64,000 nt of DNA from Desulfitibacter alkalitolerans DSM 16504 (GTDB lineage Bacteria > Bacillota > DSM-16504 > Desulfitibacterales > Desulfitibacteraceae), in assembly GCF_000620305.1 (NCBI RefSeq), contig NZ_KK211100.1, forward strand, positions 618,735 through 682,734. Reading direction: 5' to 3'. Position numbers and translations under genes: made by a program. Under the pieces are notes generated by a model. The model was not told the DNA's origin. It saw only the letters and a list, made by a program, of their open reading frames with translations, and ran no database searches. This document shows, piece by piece, positions 8,162 to 15,625 of the stretch; the first letter of the stretch is position 1; every line of letters starts with the position of its first letter.

Positions 8162-9898
8162 TTACCAATTTCTATGGTCAGTGTGTGCGTATTTTGGAAG
8201 GAAACGTGTTGGTAAAGCTAGAGCATCTTTTCTAAAGGGAGGTGCAAGCTGTGTTCCATCAACCATGAATTCTAATACTACTGGAACTTTTGCAGCTGCA
8301 GTGAATGCTTCTTCTAATGCTCCCTGAATTTCTTCTGGCTTTTCAATTTTGATGCCTTTTGCTCCCATTACTTCGCCTAGCTTTGCCCAGCTTGGAGCTT
8401 TGATGTCAGCACCTACAAATCTGTTATTGTAGAAGTCTACCTGGTTCTTCTTCTCTGCTGCCCATGCTCTATTGTTGAATACGCAAGCAATTACTGGCAG
8501 GTCTTGCTCTACAGCTGTCATGATTTCGTAGAAGCTCATTCCCCAAGCTCCATCTCCAACTATTGCTAATACTGGACTTTCTGGCTTTGCTAATTTTGCT
8601 CCTAATGCAGCTTGTAAAGCAAAACCTGTATTTCCAAAGGTCAAGCATGCCACATGGGTTTTTGGCTTTGTAAATCTCATGTAGCTGTTTGCTGTTGAGG
8701 ATACGTTTCCAATATCTGTTGTTACGATTGTGTCTGCTGGCTTAAACTTTGCTATTTCATAAAGCGCTCTTCTTGGGTTAATTGGGTTGCCATCTTTCAT
8801 TGCTAATTCATAGATTTCTTTGTCCCATGCTTCTTGCTTCTCTTTGATTTTAGCCATTCTTGCTTCATCTACTGGTCTGTCTTCCTGGCTCTTTAAGATG
8901 TTTAATATTTCTTGTGCTGCGATTTTTGCGTCCCCTACTATTCCTACTTCTACTGGGTGTCTTCTTCCAATTTGTTTTGGATTAATGTCTATTTGAATTA
9001 TCTTTTGTTCCCCTGTGAAGTAGGTGATATCATATTGTGGCAGTGTGCCAAACACTGACAATCTTGTTCCTACTGCCAGGATTACATCTGCTTCTTTGAT
9101 TGAATGCATTGCTGCTTTTGAACCCATGTAGCCTATTGGGCCTACCCAGTATGGATTATCTGCTGGGAATGCATCATTGTGCAGATATGATACTGCTACT
9201 GGTGCTGTTAGGTATTTTGCTAGTTCTGCTACTACATCTAAGGCTCCCGCGTCTACTGCGCCTCTTCCTGATAGGATTACTGGATTCTTAGCTTCTGATA
9301 ATACTTTTGCTGCCTGCTTTAAGATTTCTACATCAGGTATAAGCTTAGTTGTGGGACGATACTTTTCTGGTGGTAATATTTCATCTTCTAATTCACCATA
9401 AAAGTAGTTTCTTGGTATGTCTAAGTACACTGGTCCTCTATCTGCATGCATTATTCTAAATGCTGTTCTTACACAGTCTGCTGCTCTGCTTGGATGTGGA
9501 ATGCCAAAGGATGCTTTTGTAATTGGCTTAAAGATTGGCACCTGATCACATTCCTGAAAACCATCCCAACCAATTGTTGGTGTGCCAGCTGATGGGCCAA
9601 GTACTAGCATAGGTGTATGGGCAAGGTTTGCTGTTGCCACACTAGTAACAAGGTTTGTAACTCCAGGACCATTTTGTCCTATACATACTCCAACCTTACC
9701 TGATATTCTTCCGTAAGCATCCATCATATGTCCTGCTGTATGCTCATCTCTTACTGGAATGAATTTAATCCCTGCCGCTGGAAATAGGTCCAGCATGTCC
9801 ATGAAGGCTGATCCTACTATACCAACACAATACTCTACTCCTTCAGCTAACAATTGTTCTACTATAGCTTCGCTAGGTGTCATTTTAACTTTTGCCAT
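8162..9898 (-). CDS. xsc: sulfoacetaldehyde acetyltransferase
   Basis: ThDP-dependent cytosolic enzyme that converts sulfoacetaldehyde and phosphate to acetyl phosphate and sulfite, 578 residues. The pyrimidine-binding domain (1-170) has [19 protein letters not shown] and the ThDP-activating Glu in [17 protein letters not shown]. The middle domain follows at about 190-340. The ThDP/Mg domain has [21 protein letters not shown] and NN ([15 protein letters not shown]). The C-terminus [18 protein letters not shown] fits Xsc rather than acetolactate synthase. The ribosome site AAGGAGG is eight bases before the ATG, and an IS110 element begins inside it (CT core at 9911-9912), cutting xsc off from the sauS-like gene upstream. 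Supplies acetyl phosphate for ATP; no pta or ackA is in the window. Confidence 0.92.
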   Translation of the reverse strand: MAKVKMTPSEAIVEQLLAEGVEYCVGIVGSAFMDMLDLFPAAGIKFIPVRDEHTAGHMMDAYGRISGKVGVCIGQNGPGVTNLVTSVATANLAHTPMLVLGPSAGTPTIGWDGFQECDQVPIFKPITKASFGIPHPSRAADCVRTAFRIMHADRGPVYLDIPRNYFYGELEDEILPPEKYRPTTKLIPDVEILKQAAKVLSEAKNPVILSGRGAVDAGALDVVAELAKYLTAPVAVSYLHNDAFPADNPYWVGPIGYMGSKAAMHSIKEADVILAVGTRLSVFGTLPQYDITYFTGEQKIIQIDINPKQIGRRHPVEVGIVGDAKIAAQEILNILKSQEDRPVDEARMAKIKEKQEAWDKEIYELAMKDGNPINPRRALYEIAKFKPADTIVTTDIGNVSSTANSYMRFTKPKTHVACLTFGNTGFALQAALGAKLAKPESPVLAIVGDGAWGMSFYEIMTAVEQDLPVIACVFNNRAWAAEKKNQVDFYNNRFVGADIKAPSWAKLGEVMGAKGIKIEKPEEIQGALEEAFTAAAKVPVVLEFMVDGTQLAPPFRKDALALPTRFLPKYAHTDHRNW

Positions 9899-9914
9899 TT
9901 TTTATTCCTCCTTG

Positions 9915-9920
9915 TATACT
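9915..9920 (+). promoter_or_regulatory. -10 half (TATACT) of the IS110 circle-junction promoter
   Basis: The left end starts TG-TATACT. When the ends abut through one CT core, this hexamer lies exactly 17 bp from TTGACA in the right end, giving a consensus sigma-A promoter that reads into the left-end RNA and the transposase. In the integrated state the two halves are nearly 2 kb apart and inactive. Copy 2 carries it at 23841-23846. Confidence 0.7.
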
Positions 9921-10021
9921 ATGAGCAGCCCCCGATTTGGACGTTAATTTCCAGTTGGGACATTGCTCATTTTTTAATGTAGATCTTTAACAACTACAAC
10001 AACAAGTTATTCATCGTAGCA

Positions 10022-10134
10022 GGGCTTGTGGGTATGTGGGCAATGCTTTAGCATTGTCCAAGCGATTGTGGACCCTGTGGGCAGGTGCGCAGCAGCTGTC
10101 CACAAGTCCACATGAGCGGCATATCCACAAGCCA
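10022..10134 (+). ncRNA. structured segment of the IS110 left end, module A (copy 1)
   Basis: An imperfect 14-bp stem joins GGCTTGTGGGTATG (from 10023) to CATATCCACAAGCC (ending at 10133), with one G-U pair. Inside are the hairpins CAATGC-TTTA-GCATTG (10041-10056) and TTGTGGAC / GTCCACAA (10067-10074 and 10098-10105). It lies between the left end and module B. Function unknown: it could be the 5' part of the bridge RNA or a protein- or DNA-level fold. An exact copy is at 23948-24060. Confidence 0.45.
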
Positions 10135-10164
10135 ATAACTAATATGCTATCTTTTTTAAAAAGG

Positions 10165-10437
10165 GTTTACAGTCCTGGGATGTCTTTGGGAAAATATAGC
10201 CAAAGGTGTCTACCAAGGGAATGTTCCATTTCCTCCAGTTGCCCCGTTATAGGGTGTCTTCCATTTTTAGAGTGTTCCCCTGGCCCCATGTTATAGACCT
10301 ACACGCTGACTGTTTCCCGGTTTGCCTCTCCCTCTGTTAGCAGACGGAGGCCAGTGCACCGAGGGGATCCGGTGTATTCCTATAGCTCGCAAGGCTGTCG
10401 TTCATGGGTTTCCCAGGGACATCCCAAGACTGTAGAC
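10165..10437 (+). ncRNA. candidate IS110 bridge RNA, module B (copy 1)
   Basis: A 29-position closing stem (10165-10193 with 10409-10437, one C-A mismatch, a few G-U pairs) encloses two arms. Arm 1: stem CCAAGGGAA/TTCCCCTGG (10213-10221, 10275-10283), then an internal loop with TTCCTCC (10230-10236) on the 5' side and ATTTTTAG (10263-10270) on the 3' side around a CCC/GGG hairpin. These equal the left half of the xsc target and the exact complement of its right half with core, CTAAAAAT (11891-11898). Arm 2: nested stems CCCATG/CATGGG, TATAG/CTATA, TACAC/GTGTA and GCCTC/GAGGC (10285-10408). IS110 bridge RNAs have this target-loop plus donor-loop design; the boundaries and the donor guides are inference. 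Confidence 0.6.
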
Positions 10438-10471
10438 ATCTATATATTTTAAAGTGAAGGAGGTGATTAAG

Positions 10472-11719
10472 ATGTCTAACCCTTTGTTTGTCGGTATCGA
10501 TATAAGCAGCAAGGACAATGTTGTTTGTTGTTTGTCTAATGATGATGAAAAGCGTCCTATAAGCCGGTTTAGTGTTTTTAATAATAGACCTGGTATTTTT
10601 GAGCTTAAGGATCGTATCAACCAGTTGGTTAGTAAACATGATTTTGATAGAATACTTTTTGGTTTAGAGCACACCGGTTGCTACTCTACCCATGCTGCCA
10701 TCTACTTGCATCGCCATTTGGACTTTGCCTGCCCTGATGTTAAGGTCTACATGTTTAACCCTAGTCTGATTAAGGAGTTTAAAAAGGCTCATTTCTTGGA
10801 TGCTCCTAAAAATGATAGGTTCGATGCCTGGTATATTGCTGCTAGGCTTAAAAGTGGCTATCTGCCTCATCCTTTTACTTGGAGTGAACCTTTGATGGCT
10901 CTTCAAAGGCTTACTCGGGCCAGGTACCACCTCATGCAGGCTCTAGTACGTGAAGCTAATTTTCTTATGTCTAACCTGTACCTGAAGTGTAGTGATTACT
11001 CTTTAGTCTTTTCTAACAAGTTATCTGCTACTTCTCTGGCTGTTTTGGAAGAGTTTGAGTCCGCTGAGGCTCTAGCAGATGCTTCTTTGGATGATCTGAT
11101 GGAGTTTTTAATTCAGCATGGTAAAAACCGCTTTGATGATCCTCAGGCTGTTGCTAAACAGTTGCAAAAGGCTGCTCGTTCTTCTTACAGGTTGCCCAAG
11201 GCCATGTCTGATTCTGTTAACTTGGCCATGGCCTCTAGTATTAGGGTTATTAGAACAATCCAGGAACAGCTGCAGTCTTTGAAAAAGGCTATTGAGGACC
11301 ATTTAAAGACTATTCCTCAAACTCTAGATTCTGTTCCGGGTATCGGTCCTATTTTTGCTTCTGGTATTATTGCTGAAATTGGTGATATCCATCAGTTTGA
11401 CAGCCATAAACAGGTAGCTAAGTTAGCTGGTCTTGCCTGGACCCAAAATCAGTCTGGTGATTTTACTGCTAGTAGTACAAGGCTTATTCGCTCTGGCAAC
11501 CGCATTTTAAGGTATTACCTTATTGAGGCGGCAAGCAGTGTTCGGGTGCACGACCCTGTTTTTGCCGAGTATTATGCCATGAAAAAAGCGGAGCCTAAGC
11601 AGTATGCTCATAAACGCGCCCTTGCTCTTACTGCCCGTAAACTGGTACGGTTAGTCTTTTTTCTGCTGAAGTCTAACCAACTCTACCAACCGAAAGGGGG
11701 AAACCGACAATTAAATTAG
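10472..11719 (+). CDS. IS110-family DEDD transposase (copy 1)
   Basis: 415-residue recombinase. The N-terminal RuvC-like DEDD domain (1-160) shows FVGIDISSKDN (first Asp), GLEHTGCY (Glu) and NDRFDAWYIAARL (two Asp). A coiled linker follows. The C-terminal transposase_20 domain has VPGIGPIFASGIIAEIGD and QFDSHKQVAKLAGLAW, then QSGDF and SGNRILRYYLIEAA with the serine that attacks DNA in this family. The start is ATG 10472, six bases after AAGGAGGTG; a GTG at 10454 overlaps that site. Translated 30 bp after the closing stem of the candidate bridge RNA. Moves the element together with that RNA. Confidence 0.94.
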   Translation: MSNPLFVGIDISSKDNVVCCLSNDDEKRPISRFSVFNNRPGIFELKDRINQLVSKHDFDRILFGLEHTGCYSTHAAIYLHRHLDFACPDVKVYMFNPSLIKEFKKAHFLDAPKNDRFDAWYIAARLKSGYLPHPFTWSEPLMALQRLTRARYHLMQALVREANFLMSNLYLKCSDYSLVFSNKLSATSLAVLEEFESAEALADASLDDLMEFLIQHGKNRFDDPQAVAKQLQKAARSSYRLPKAMSDSVNLAMASSIRVIRTIQEQLQSLKKAIEDHLKTIPQTLDSVPGIGPIFASGIIAEIGDIHQFDSHKQVAKLAGLAWTQNQSGDFTASSTRLIRSGNRILRYYLIEAASSVRVHDPVFAEYYAMKKAEPKQYAHKRALALTARKLVRLVFFLLKSNQLYQPKGGNRQLN

Positions 11720-11871
11720 AATAGACCAAAGCTCAGGATTCCTTCCACCTATTTATTGTTATATTTGTAATAAATATACTTGTCATAGGGTGGGCTTGTT
11801 TAGTGTTGCCTTTTTTAGGCAAGCACCCCCTTTTGTGCAGCGAATTCTTTGAAAAATTTCCAATTACCTAC

Positions 11872-11877
11872 TTGACA
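11872..11877 (+). promoter_or_regulatory. -35 half (TTGACA) of the IS110 circle-junction promoter
   Basis: Consensus TTGACA 13 bp inside the right end. Joining right end, CT core and left end places it 17 bp before TATACT. Copy 2 carries it at 25798-25803. The arrangement agrees with junction promoters reported for IS110-family circles. Confidence 0.7.
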
Positions 11878-11890
11878 TCATACCGCTGCT

Positions 11891-11954
11891 CTAAAAATAT
11901 CGTTTTAAATTTGACTGCTTTAATTAAATACTAAAGCTAGTCATTTGTCAGCAG
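11891..11954 (-). other. original sauS-xsc intergenic remnant
   Basis: Sequence between the IS right end and the sauS stop. Before insertion it ran directly into the xsc ribosome site, so sauS and xsc were about 80 bp apart and probably one transcript. No terminator hairpin is visible here. The CTAAAAAT at 11891-11898 is the right half of the IS target. Confidence 0.7.
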
Positions 11955-13361
11955 TTACTTACCGTACTTTGCCCAAAAATTTCCCCACATTTCCTCATCT
12001 GTAGGCTTGGTAGGTGGTAGGGGCTCTGATACCCAGGTTACATTAATAAAATGACGGTAATTAATGTTTTCAGTAGTTATATTTCCTCCCCAGGTTCCAC
12101 AACCAAGGGTAACAGTTGATGGCATTCCATTAAAGAAGTTTCCACCGTTTCCTTGTGCCTGGGGCTGTCTTACCAAGATTCTACTAGTTTTCATTGTCTG
12201 ACCCAAAAATTCTATATATTCCTTGTTAAATGTATGAATACCACATGAATGTCCGGTTCCTACCATGTCAGTTAGATCTGTAAGAATTTTAACAGCTTCT
12301 TCAAAAGTAGAGTATTTAAAAATAGTTAGGACCGGTGAAATTTTTTCCTGAGAAAACTGTTCAGTTTCAACAGGAAGCTTGCCTTCTACCATGAGCATTT
12401 TGACATTTTCATCTACCTGAAAACCTGCATCACCGGCAATTTTCACTGCTGATCTGGCAATTATTTGAGGATTTAATCCTACATACCCCTTCTTATTGGG
12501 TACCCACATCCACGCTTTTAGCTTTTCCTTTTCCGCACCATCACATAAATATCCATTGTTTTTCTTTAACTCTTCTAAAAAACCATCATAAATGTCTTCA
12601 TGGACTATTAAAGAGTTTTCTGATGAACAAGATGTTGCGTTGTCAAATTGCTTGCTCATGGCAATCTTTGCTGCTGCATCAACTATATCAGCATCTTCTG
12701 CAATAATCTGTACAGAGTTTCCTGGTCCAACACCGTATGCTGGAGTTCCACTTGAGTAGGCCGCCTTGACCATGGCACTACCGCCAGTTGCTAAAACAAG
12801 ATCCACCTGTTTCATAAGCTCACCAGTTAATTCAATTGAAGGCTCTTCAATAATTTGAATTAAATCCTCGGGAGCACCTACCTTTTTTAGACCTTCTCTC
12901 ATATAATCTACTGCAAGCTTGGAGCTATTTTTAGATGCAGGGTGTGGAGCAAATATTACAGCGTTCCTGCCCTTTAAGATACTTAATGCATTGCTGGCTG
13001 GGGTAGCTGTAGGGTTGGTTACAGGAGTCAATGCGCCTACTACACCAACAGGTTTTGCATACTTTGAAATTCCCTTTCTCTCATCACGTTCAATAAGCCC
13101 AACTGATTTTGCACCAACAAGATCTCTCATTAACCCAAGTACTTTTCCCTTGTGCTTTTTTATCTTGTCTTCGTAAACACCCATCTTAGTTTCTTCCACA
13201 GCATTTTTCGCTAGTATTGATATAATTTCATCATTGTACATCTGCCAGCTAACAGATAGGCAGACCTCATCAATTTGCTCTTGGGTGTAATTTGCAACCT
13301 GCTGCTGCGCTGCTCTTGCCTTATCTACTAATTCCTTTATAACAGCTTGGCTTTCTGTCAT
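11955..13361 (-). CDS. sauS: acylating aldehyde dehydrogenase, probable sulfoacetaldehyde dehydrogenase (SauS type)
   Basis: CoA-acylating aldehyde dehydrogenase, 468 residues, that would interconvert sulfoacetyl-CoA and sulfoacetaldehyde with NAD(P)H. The cofactor domain has PVGVVGALTPVTNPTATPASNA; ATGGSAMVKAAY and GVGPGNSVQII follow. The catalytic Cys is in DNATSCSSENSLIV (about residue 247), and the C-terminal LGCGTWGGN is typical of acylating enzymes. The start ATG follows AAGGAGTG. It is first in the sulfonate operon, divergent from a LysR gene and formerly joined to xsc. The family alone would also allow acetaldehyde or other aldehydes; the xsc, ligase and transporter context makes sulfoacetaldehyde by far the best reading. 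Confidence 0.8.
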   Translation of the reverse strand: MTESQAVIKELVDKARAAQQQVANYTQEQIDEVCLSVSWQMYNDEIISILAKNAVEETKMGVYEDKIKKHKGKVLGLMRDLVGAKSVGLIERDERKGISKYAKPVGVVGALTPVTNPTATPASNALSILKGRNAVIFAPHPASKNSSKLAVDYMREGLKKVGAPEDLIQIIEEPSIELTGELMKQVDLVLATGGSAMVKAAYSSGTPAYGVGPGNSVQIIAEDADIVDAAAKIAMSKQFDNATSCSSENSLIVHEDIYDGFLEELKKNNGYLCDGAEKEKLKAWMWVPNKKGYVGLNPQIIARSAVKIAGDAGFQVDENVKMLMVEGKLPVETEQFSQEKISPVLTIFKYSTFEEAVKILTDLTDMVGTGHSCGIHTFNKEYIEFLGQTMKTSRILVRQPQAQGNGGNFFNGMPSTVTLGCGTWGGNITTENINYRHFINVTWVSEPLPPTKPTDEEMWGNFWAKYGK

Positions 13362-13772
13362 GGTTTCACTCCTTACTAATAGTTCTTCATTTCACTTATA
13401 TCCCAATGCCATGGTATGGGCATTAATAATGTAAAAAATACTGCCAGCCAAAATAAACTATATTCAGTTTATACTTTCTCGCTCCCTTCCTGTGTATTGG
13501 CTTTTTAAATATCATTCATAAACAATTACTATCCTGTTAATTTCAGTATACATTTTATCATTAAAGACGTAAAACAACAGTTTTTTATTAGCCCATAAAT
13601 AAAACTTATGTGAAAATATTTACAAACTTTCTTGAGTATTTAAAAGCTATGGTAATAAAGGTTTTAAAAATTTGTCTAAAAATAAAAGGATATAAGTCTT
13701 TTTTATGGAAATAGATATAGTATAATCCTATATATAAACCATTATGGTTAGTGCAGGGGGATAATTAAAGTT
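13362..13772. promoter_or_regulatory. divergent control region between sauS and its LysR gene
   Basis: 411 bp without a gene. It holds a small hairpin AATGCC/GGCATT (13405-13424), a 17-mer TAAAAAATACTGCCAGC (13432-13448) identical to part of the tctC terminator at 2542-2558, and near the LysR start a dyad-like TAAAAGGATATAAGTCTTTTTTA (13686-13708) followed by TATAAT at about 13719. The dyad is a candidate LysR site and the TATAAT a candidate -10 for the regulator. No convincing -35 is seen for either gene. Confidence 0.45.
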
Positions 13773-14681
13773 ATGCATGACATTCGTCTTTCAATATTTA
13801 TTGCTGTAGTAGAAAAAGGCTCTTTTTCAGCCGCTGCTGAGGCTTTACACATAACCCAGCCGGCCATTAGTGCACGTATCCAGAGCCTGGAGGAATACAT
13901 TGGGGTACAGTTGTTTAAACGTGATCGTAAGGGAGTTACCCTTACTAGAGCTGGTGAAACCCTGTATAAAAATGCACGTCTTATTAATGATCTCTGGGAA
14001 CAAACCATTAAAGAGGTTCGTCTGCACAGTAATATATTTGATTCCAGATTAGAGATTGTAGGCAGCCCAACGGTCGGGCAGTATATTCTTCCATGTTTAG
14101 TTAAAGAATTTAAAAATATTTATGAATACATTAATGCAACTATACTTGTGGGCAATAATAATGATGTGGTAGACAAGGTTATTAATAATCAGGTTCACCT
14201 GGGTTTTATTGCAGGCCATTATGTTAATGATAAGCTAACCATAGAAGAAATCTTCTGGGATGAAATGATATTAGTTGTATCTAACAAGCACCCATGGGCA
14301 AAAACCAAAGCGATTGAGCCCGTTGATATATTAATTGACAGGCTTATCCTTAGGGAGCCTGGCTCCGGAACTTGCCTTTTCATAGAACAGCAATTTAAGC
14401 AACTTGGAATTGAATTGAGCAAAAATAAGTTTTTCCTTGAGTTTGGAAGTATTGAAACTATTAAATCTACTGTGGAGGGCAACTCAGGATGCTCCATACT
14501 TTCTAAATATGCAGTAAACAAGGAACTTAAGAGTGGTTCATTAGTGGAGGTTGACATCAAGGGCATGTCATTTAAAAGGCCAGTCAACGCTGTATATCGA
14601 AATTTTAACCACCTGCCTGAAATTTATAAAAAATTTATTTCCTTTGTTAAGAAAACCGTCCATACCATGGAGATTGGATAA
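13773..14681 (+). CDS. LysR-family transcriptional regulator, likely regulator of the sulfonate genes
   Basis: 302-residue LysR-type regulator. The winged HTH (1-60) reads IRLSIFIAVVEKGSFSAAAEALHITQPAISARIQSLE, split by the usual scissors helix, then the effector-binding domain (about 90-295) with GSPTVGQYILP and LREPGSGTCLFIEQQF. Closest in style to the CysL/CbbR-like group. It is divergent from the sauS-like gene, the classic arrangement for a LysR protein that controls its neighbour, with sulfoacetate or a CoA derivative as possible inducer (inference). The nucleoside hydrolase gene follows after 47 bp on the same strand. Confidence 0.92.
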   Translation: MHDIRLSIFIAVVEKGSFSAAAEALHITQPAISARIQSLEEYIGVQLFKRDRKGVTLTRAGETLYKNARLINDLWEQTIKEVRLHSNIFDSRLEIVGSPTVGQYILPCLVKEFKNIYEYINATILVGNNNDVVDKVINNQVHLGFIAGHYVNDKLTIEEIFWDEMILVVSNKHPWAKTKAIEPVDILIDRLILREPGSGTCLFIEQQFKQLGIELSKNKFFLEFGSIETIKSTVEGNSGCSILSKYAVNKELKSGSLVEVDIKGMSFKRPVNAVYRNFNHLPEIYKKFISFVKKTVHTMEIG

Positions 14682-14728
14682 AATAATTCATTCGAGAACA
14701 AACCATTGTTTTCTAAATGGAGGTTAAG

Positions 14729-15604
14729 ATGGAAAGACTAATATTTGACTGCGATAATACTTTGGGTGTTGAAGGATGCGATGTGGATGATGGACTGGCT
14801 TTGCTTTACCTGTTGGGGAAGGGAAGTGTTCAAATCTGCGGAATCACTACCACCTTTGGAAACAGCAATCTGCAGGCAGTACATATGACAACTCAGCAAT
14901 TACTTAAGGACATTTCTATGACTCATATTCCTTTGTTAAAAGGTTGTCCAGATAAACATACCTTAGATAGTGAGGCTGCACATTTTATAGTTGATACTGT
15001 AAATGCCAATCAAAATAACATCTCTATTTTAGCCACGGGTTCTCTGACAAATTTATATGCTGCTTATCTATTGGACAATAAAGTCTTTGAAAAAATTTCT
15101 CAGATAGTCATTATGGGAGGCATTACTGAGGATTTAATTATAAATGGCAAAGTTCTCAATGAGCTGAACTTTTCATGTGATCCAGCTGCTGCCCAATGTG
15201 TGCTAGCAAATGGTAAAAATTTATCAGTAATTACAGGAAACAACTGTCTTGATGCCTTTTTTACCAAAAAAGATTTTGAAGAAAGACTTTTATCCAGTGA
15301 TAGTGCTTCCGCACAGTATATTGCCAGGAAATGCTGGTATTGGTTTGAAAACATGATGTCTATTTTTAATATAGACGGTTTTCATAATTGGGATGTTGTG
15401 GCTGCAGCCTATTTAGCAGAACCTTCACTATTTAAAAACATGCTCTACGAGATAACTCCTAACCTGAATGATCTTGAAAAGGGATATCTGACTGTTAAAA
15501 CTCAAAGCGATTGGGCCTGTCAAATAAATCTTCCTGTCATAGCTGATTTAAAGAAATTCACCGATGATGTCTACGGAGCATGGCTTAATCTAAACCTAGG
15601 CTGA
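14729..15604 (+). CDS. nucleoside hydrolase (inosine/uridine-preferring family)
   Basis: Ca2+-dependent N-ribosyl hydrolase that splits nucleosides into base and ribose, about 291 residues. The N-terminal metal site is FDCDNTLGVEGCDVDDGLAL, longer between its Asp residues than the common DTDPGIDDALAL. Later family motifs are ILATGSLTNLYAAY, IVIMGG, ELNFSCDPAAAQ (Asn and Asp ligands) and NWDVVAAAYLAEP. The start is ATG 14729, six bases after GGAGG; an earlier in-frame ATG at 14717 overlaps that site. It follows the LysR gene closely. With deoC and a BMP lipoprotein at the left it may belong to nucleoside salvage, though not in the same operon. Confidence 0.9.
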   Translation: MERLIFDCDNTLGVEGCDVDDGLALLYLLGKGSVQICGITTTFGNSNLQAVHMTTQQLLKDISMTHIPLLKGCPDKHTLDSEAAHFIVDTVNANQNNISILATGSLTNLYAAYLLDNKVFEKISQIVIMGGITEDLIINGKVLNELNFSCDPAAAQCVLANGKNLSVITGNNCLDAFFTKKDFEERLLSSDSASAQYIARKCWYWFENMMSIFNIDGFHNWDVVAAAYLAEPSLFKNMLYEITPNLNDLEKGYLTVKTQSDWACQINLPVIADLKKFTDDVYGAWLNLNLG

Positions 15605-15625
15605 AATTCTCTATACTTAATATTA

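Larger units (their letters stand above)
9913..11890 (+). mobile_element. IS110-family insertion sequence, copy 1
   Basis: 1,978-bp element, identical by eye to 23839-25816; identity runs 9907-11894 against 23833-25820, which includes shared target bases. A CT dinucleotide stands at each edge (9911-9912 and 11891-11892), and removing the element plus one CT restores CCTCCTAA, the xsc Shine-Dalgarno read on the minus strand. There are no terminal inverted repeats of the DDE type and no longer target duplication, as is usual for IS110. Left noncoding part about 560 bp, transposase, right noncoding part about 170 bp. The identical copy 13.9 kb away suggests recent movement. Confidence 0.93.

Noticed and set aside
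10036-10296. Open frame of 86 codons in the IS left end, repeated at 23962-24222
   Set aside because: It overlaps the folded RNA, has no convincing ribosome site and is duplicated only because the whole element is. Structure explains the sequence better than coding.
10402-10930. Minus-strand frames opposite the transposase (and their copies near 24.3-24.9 kb)
   Set aside because: No ribosome sites, no recognisable domains; antisense shadows of a strongly coding strand.
13686-13708. Second copy of the LysR-type dyad near 60175 (AAAGGATATAA)
   Set aside because: Only an 11-base AT-rich match without dyad partner; not enough to claim a shared operator.
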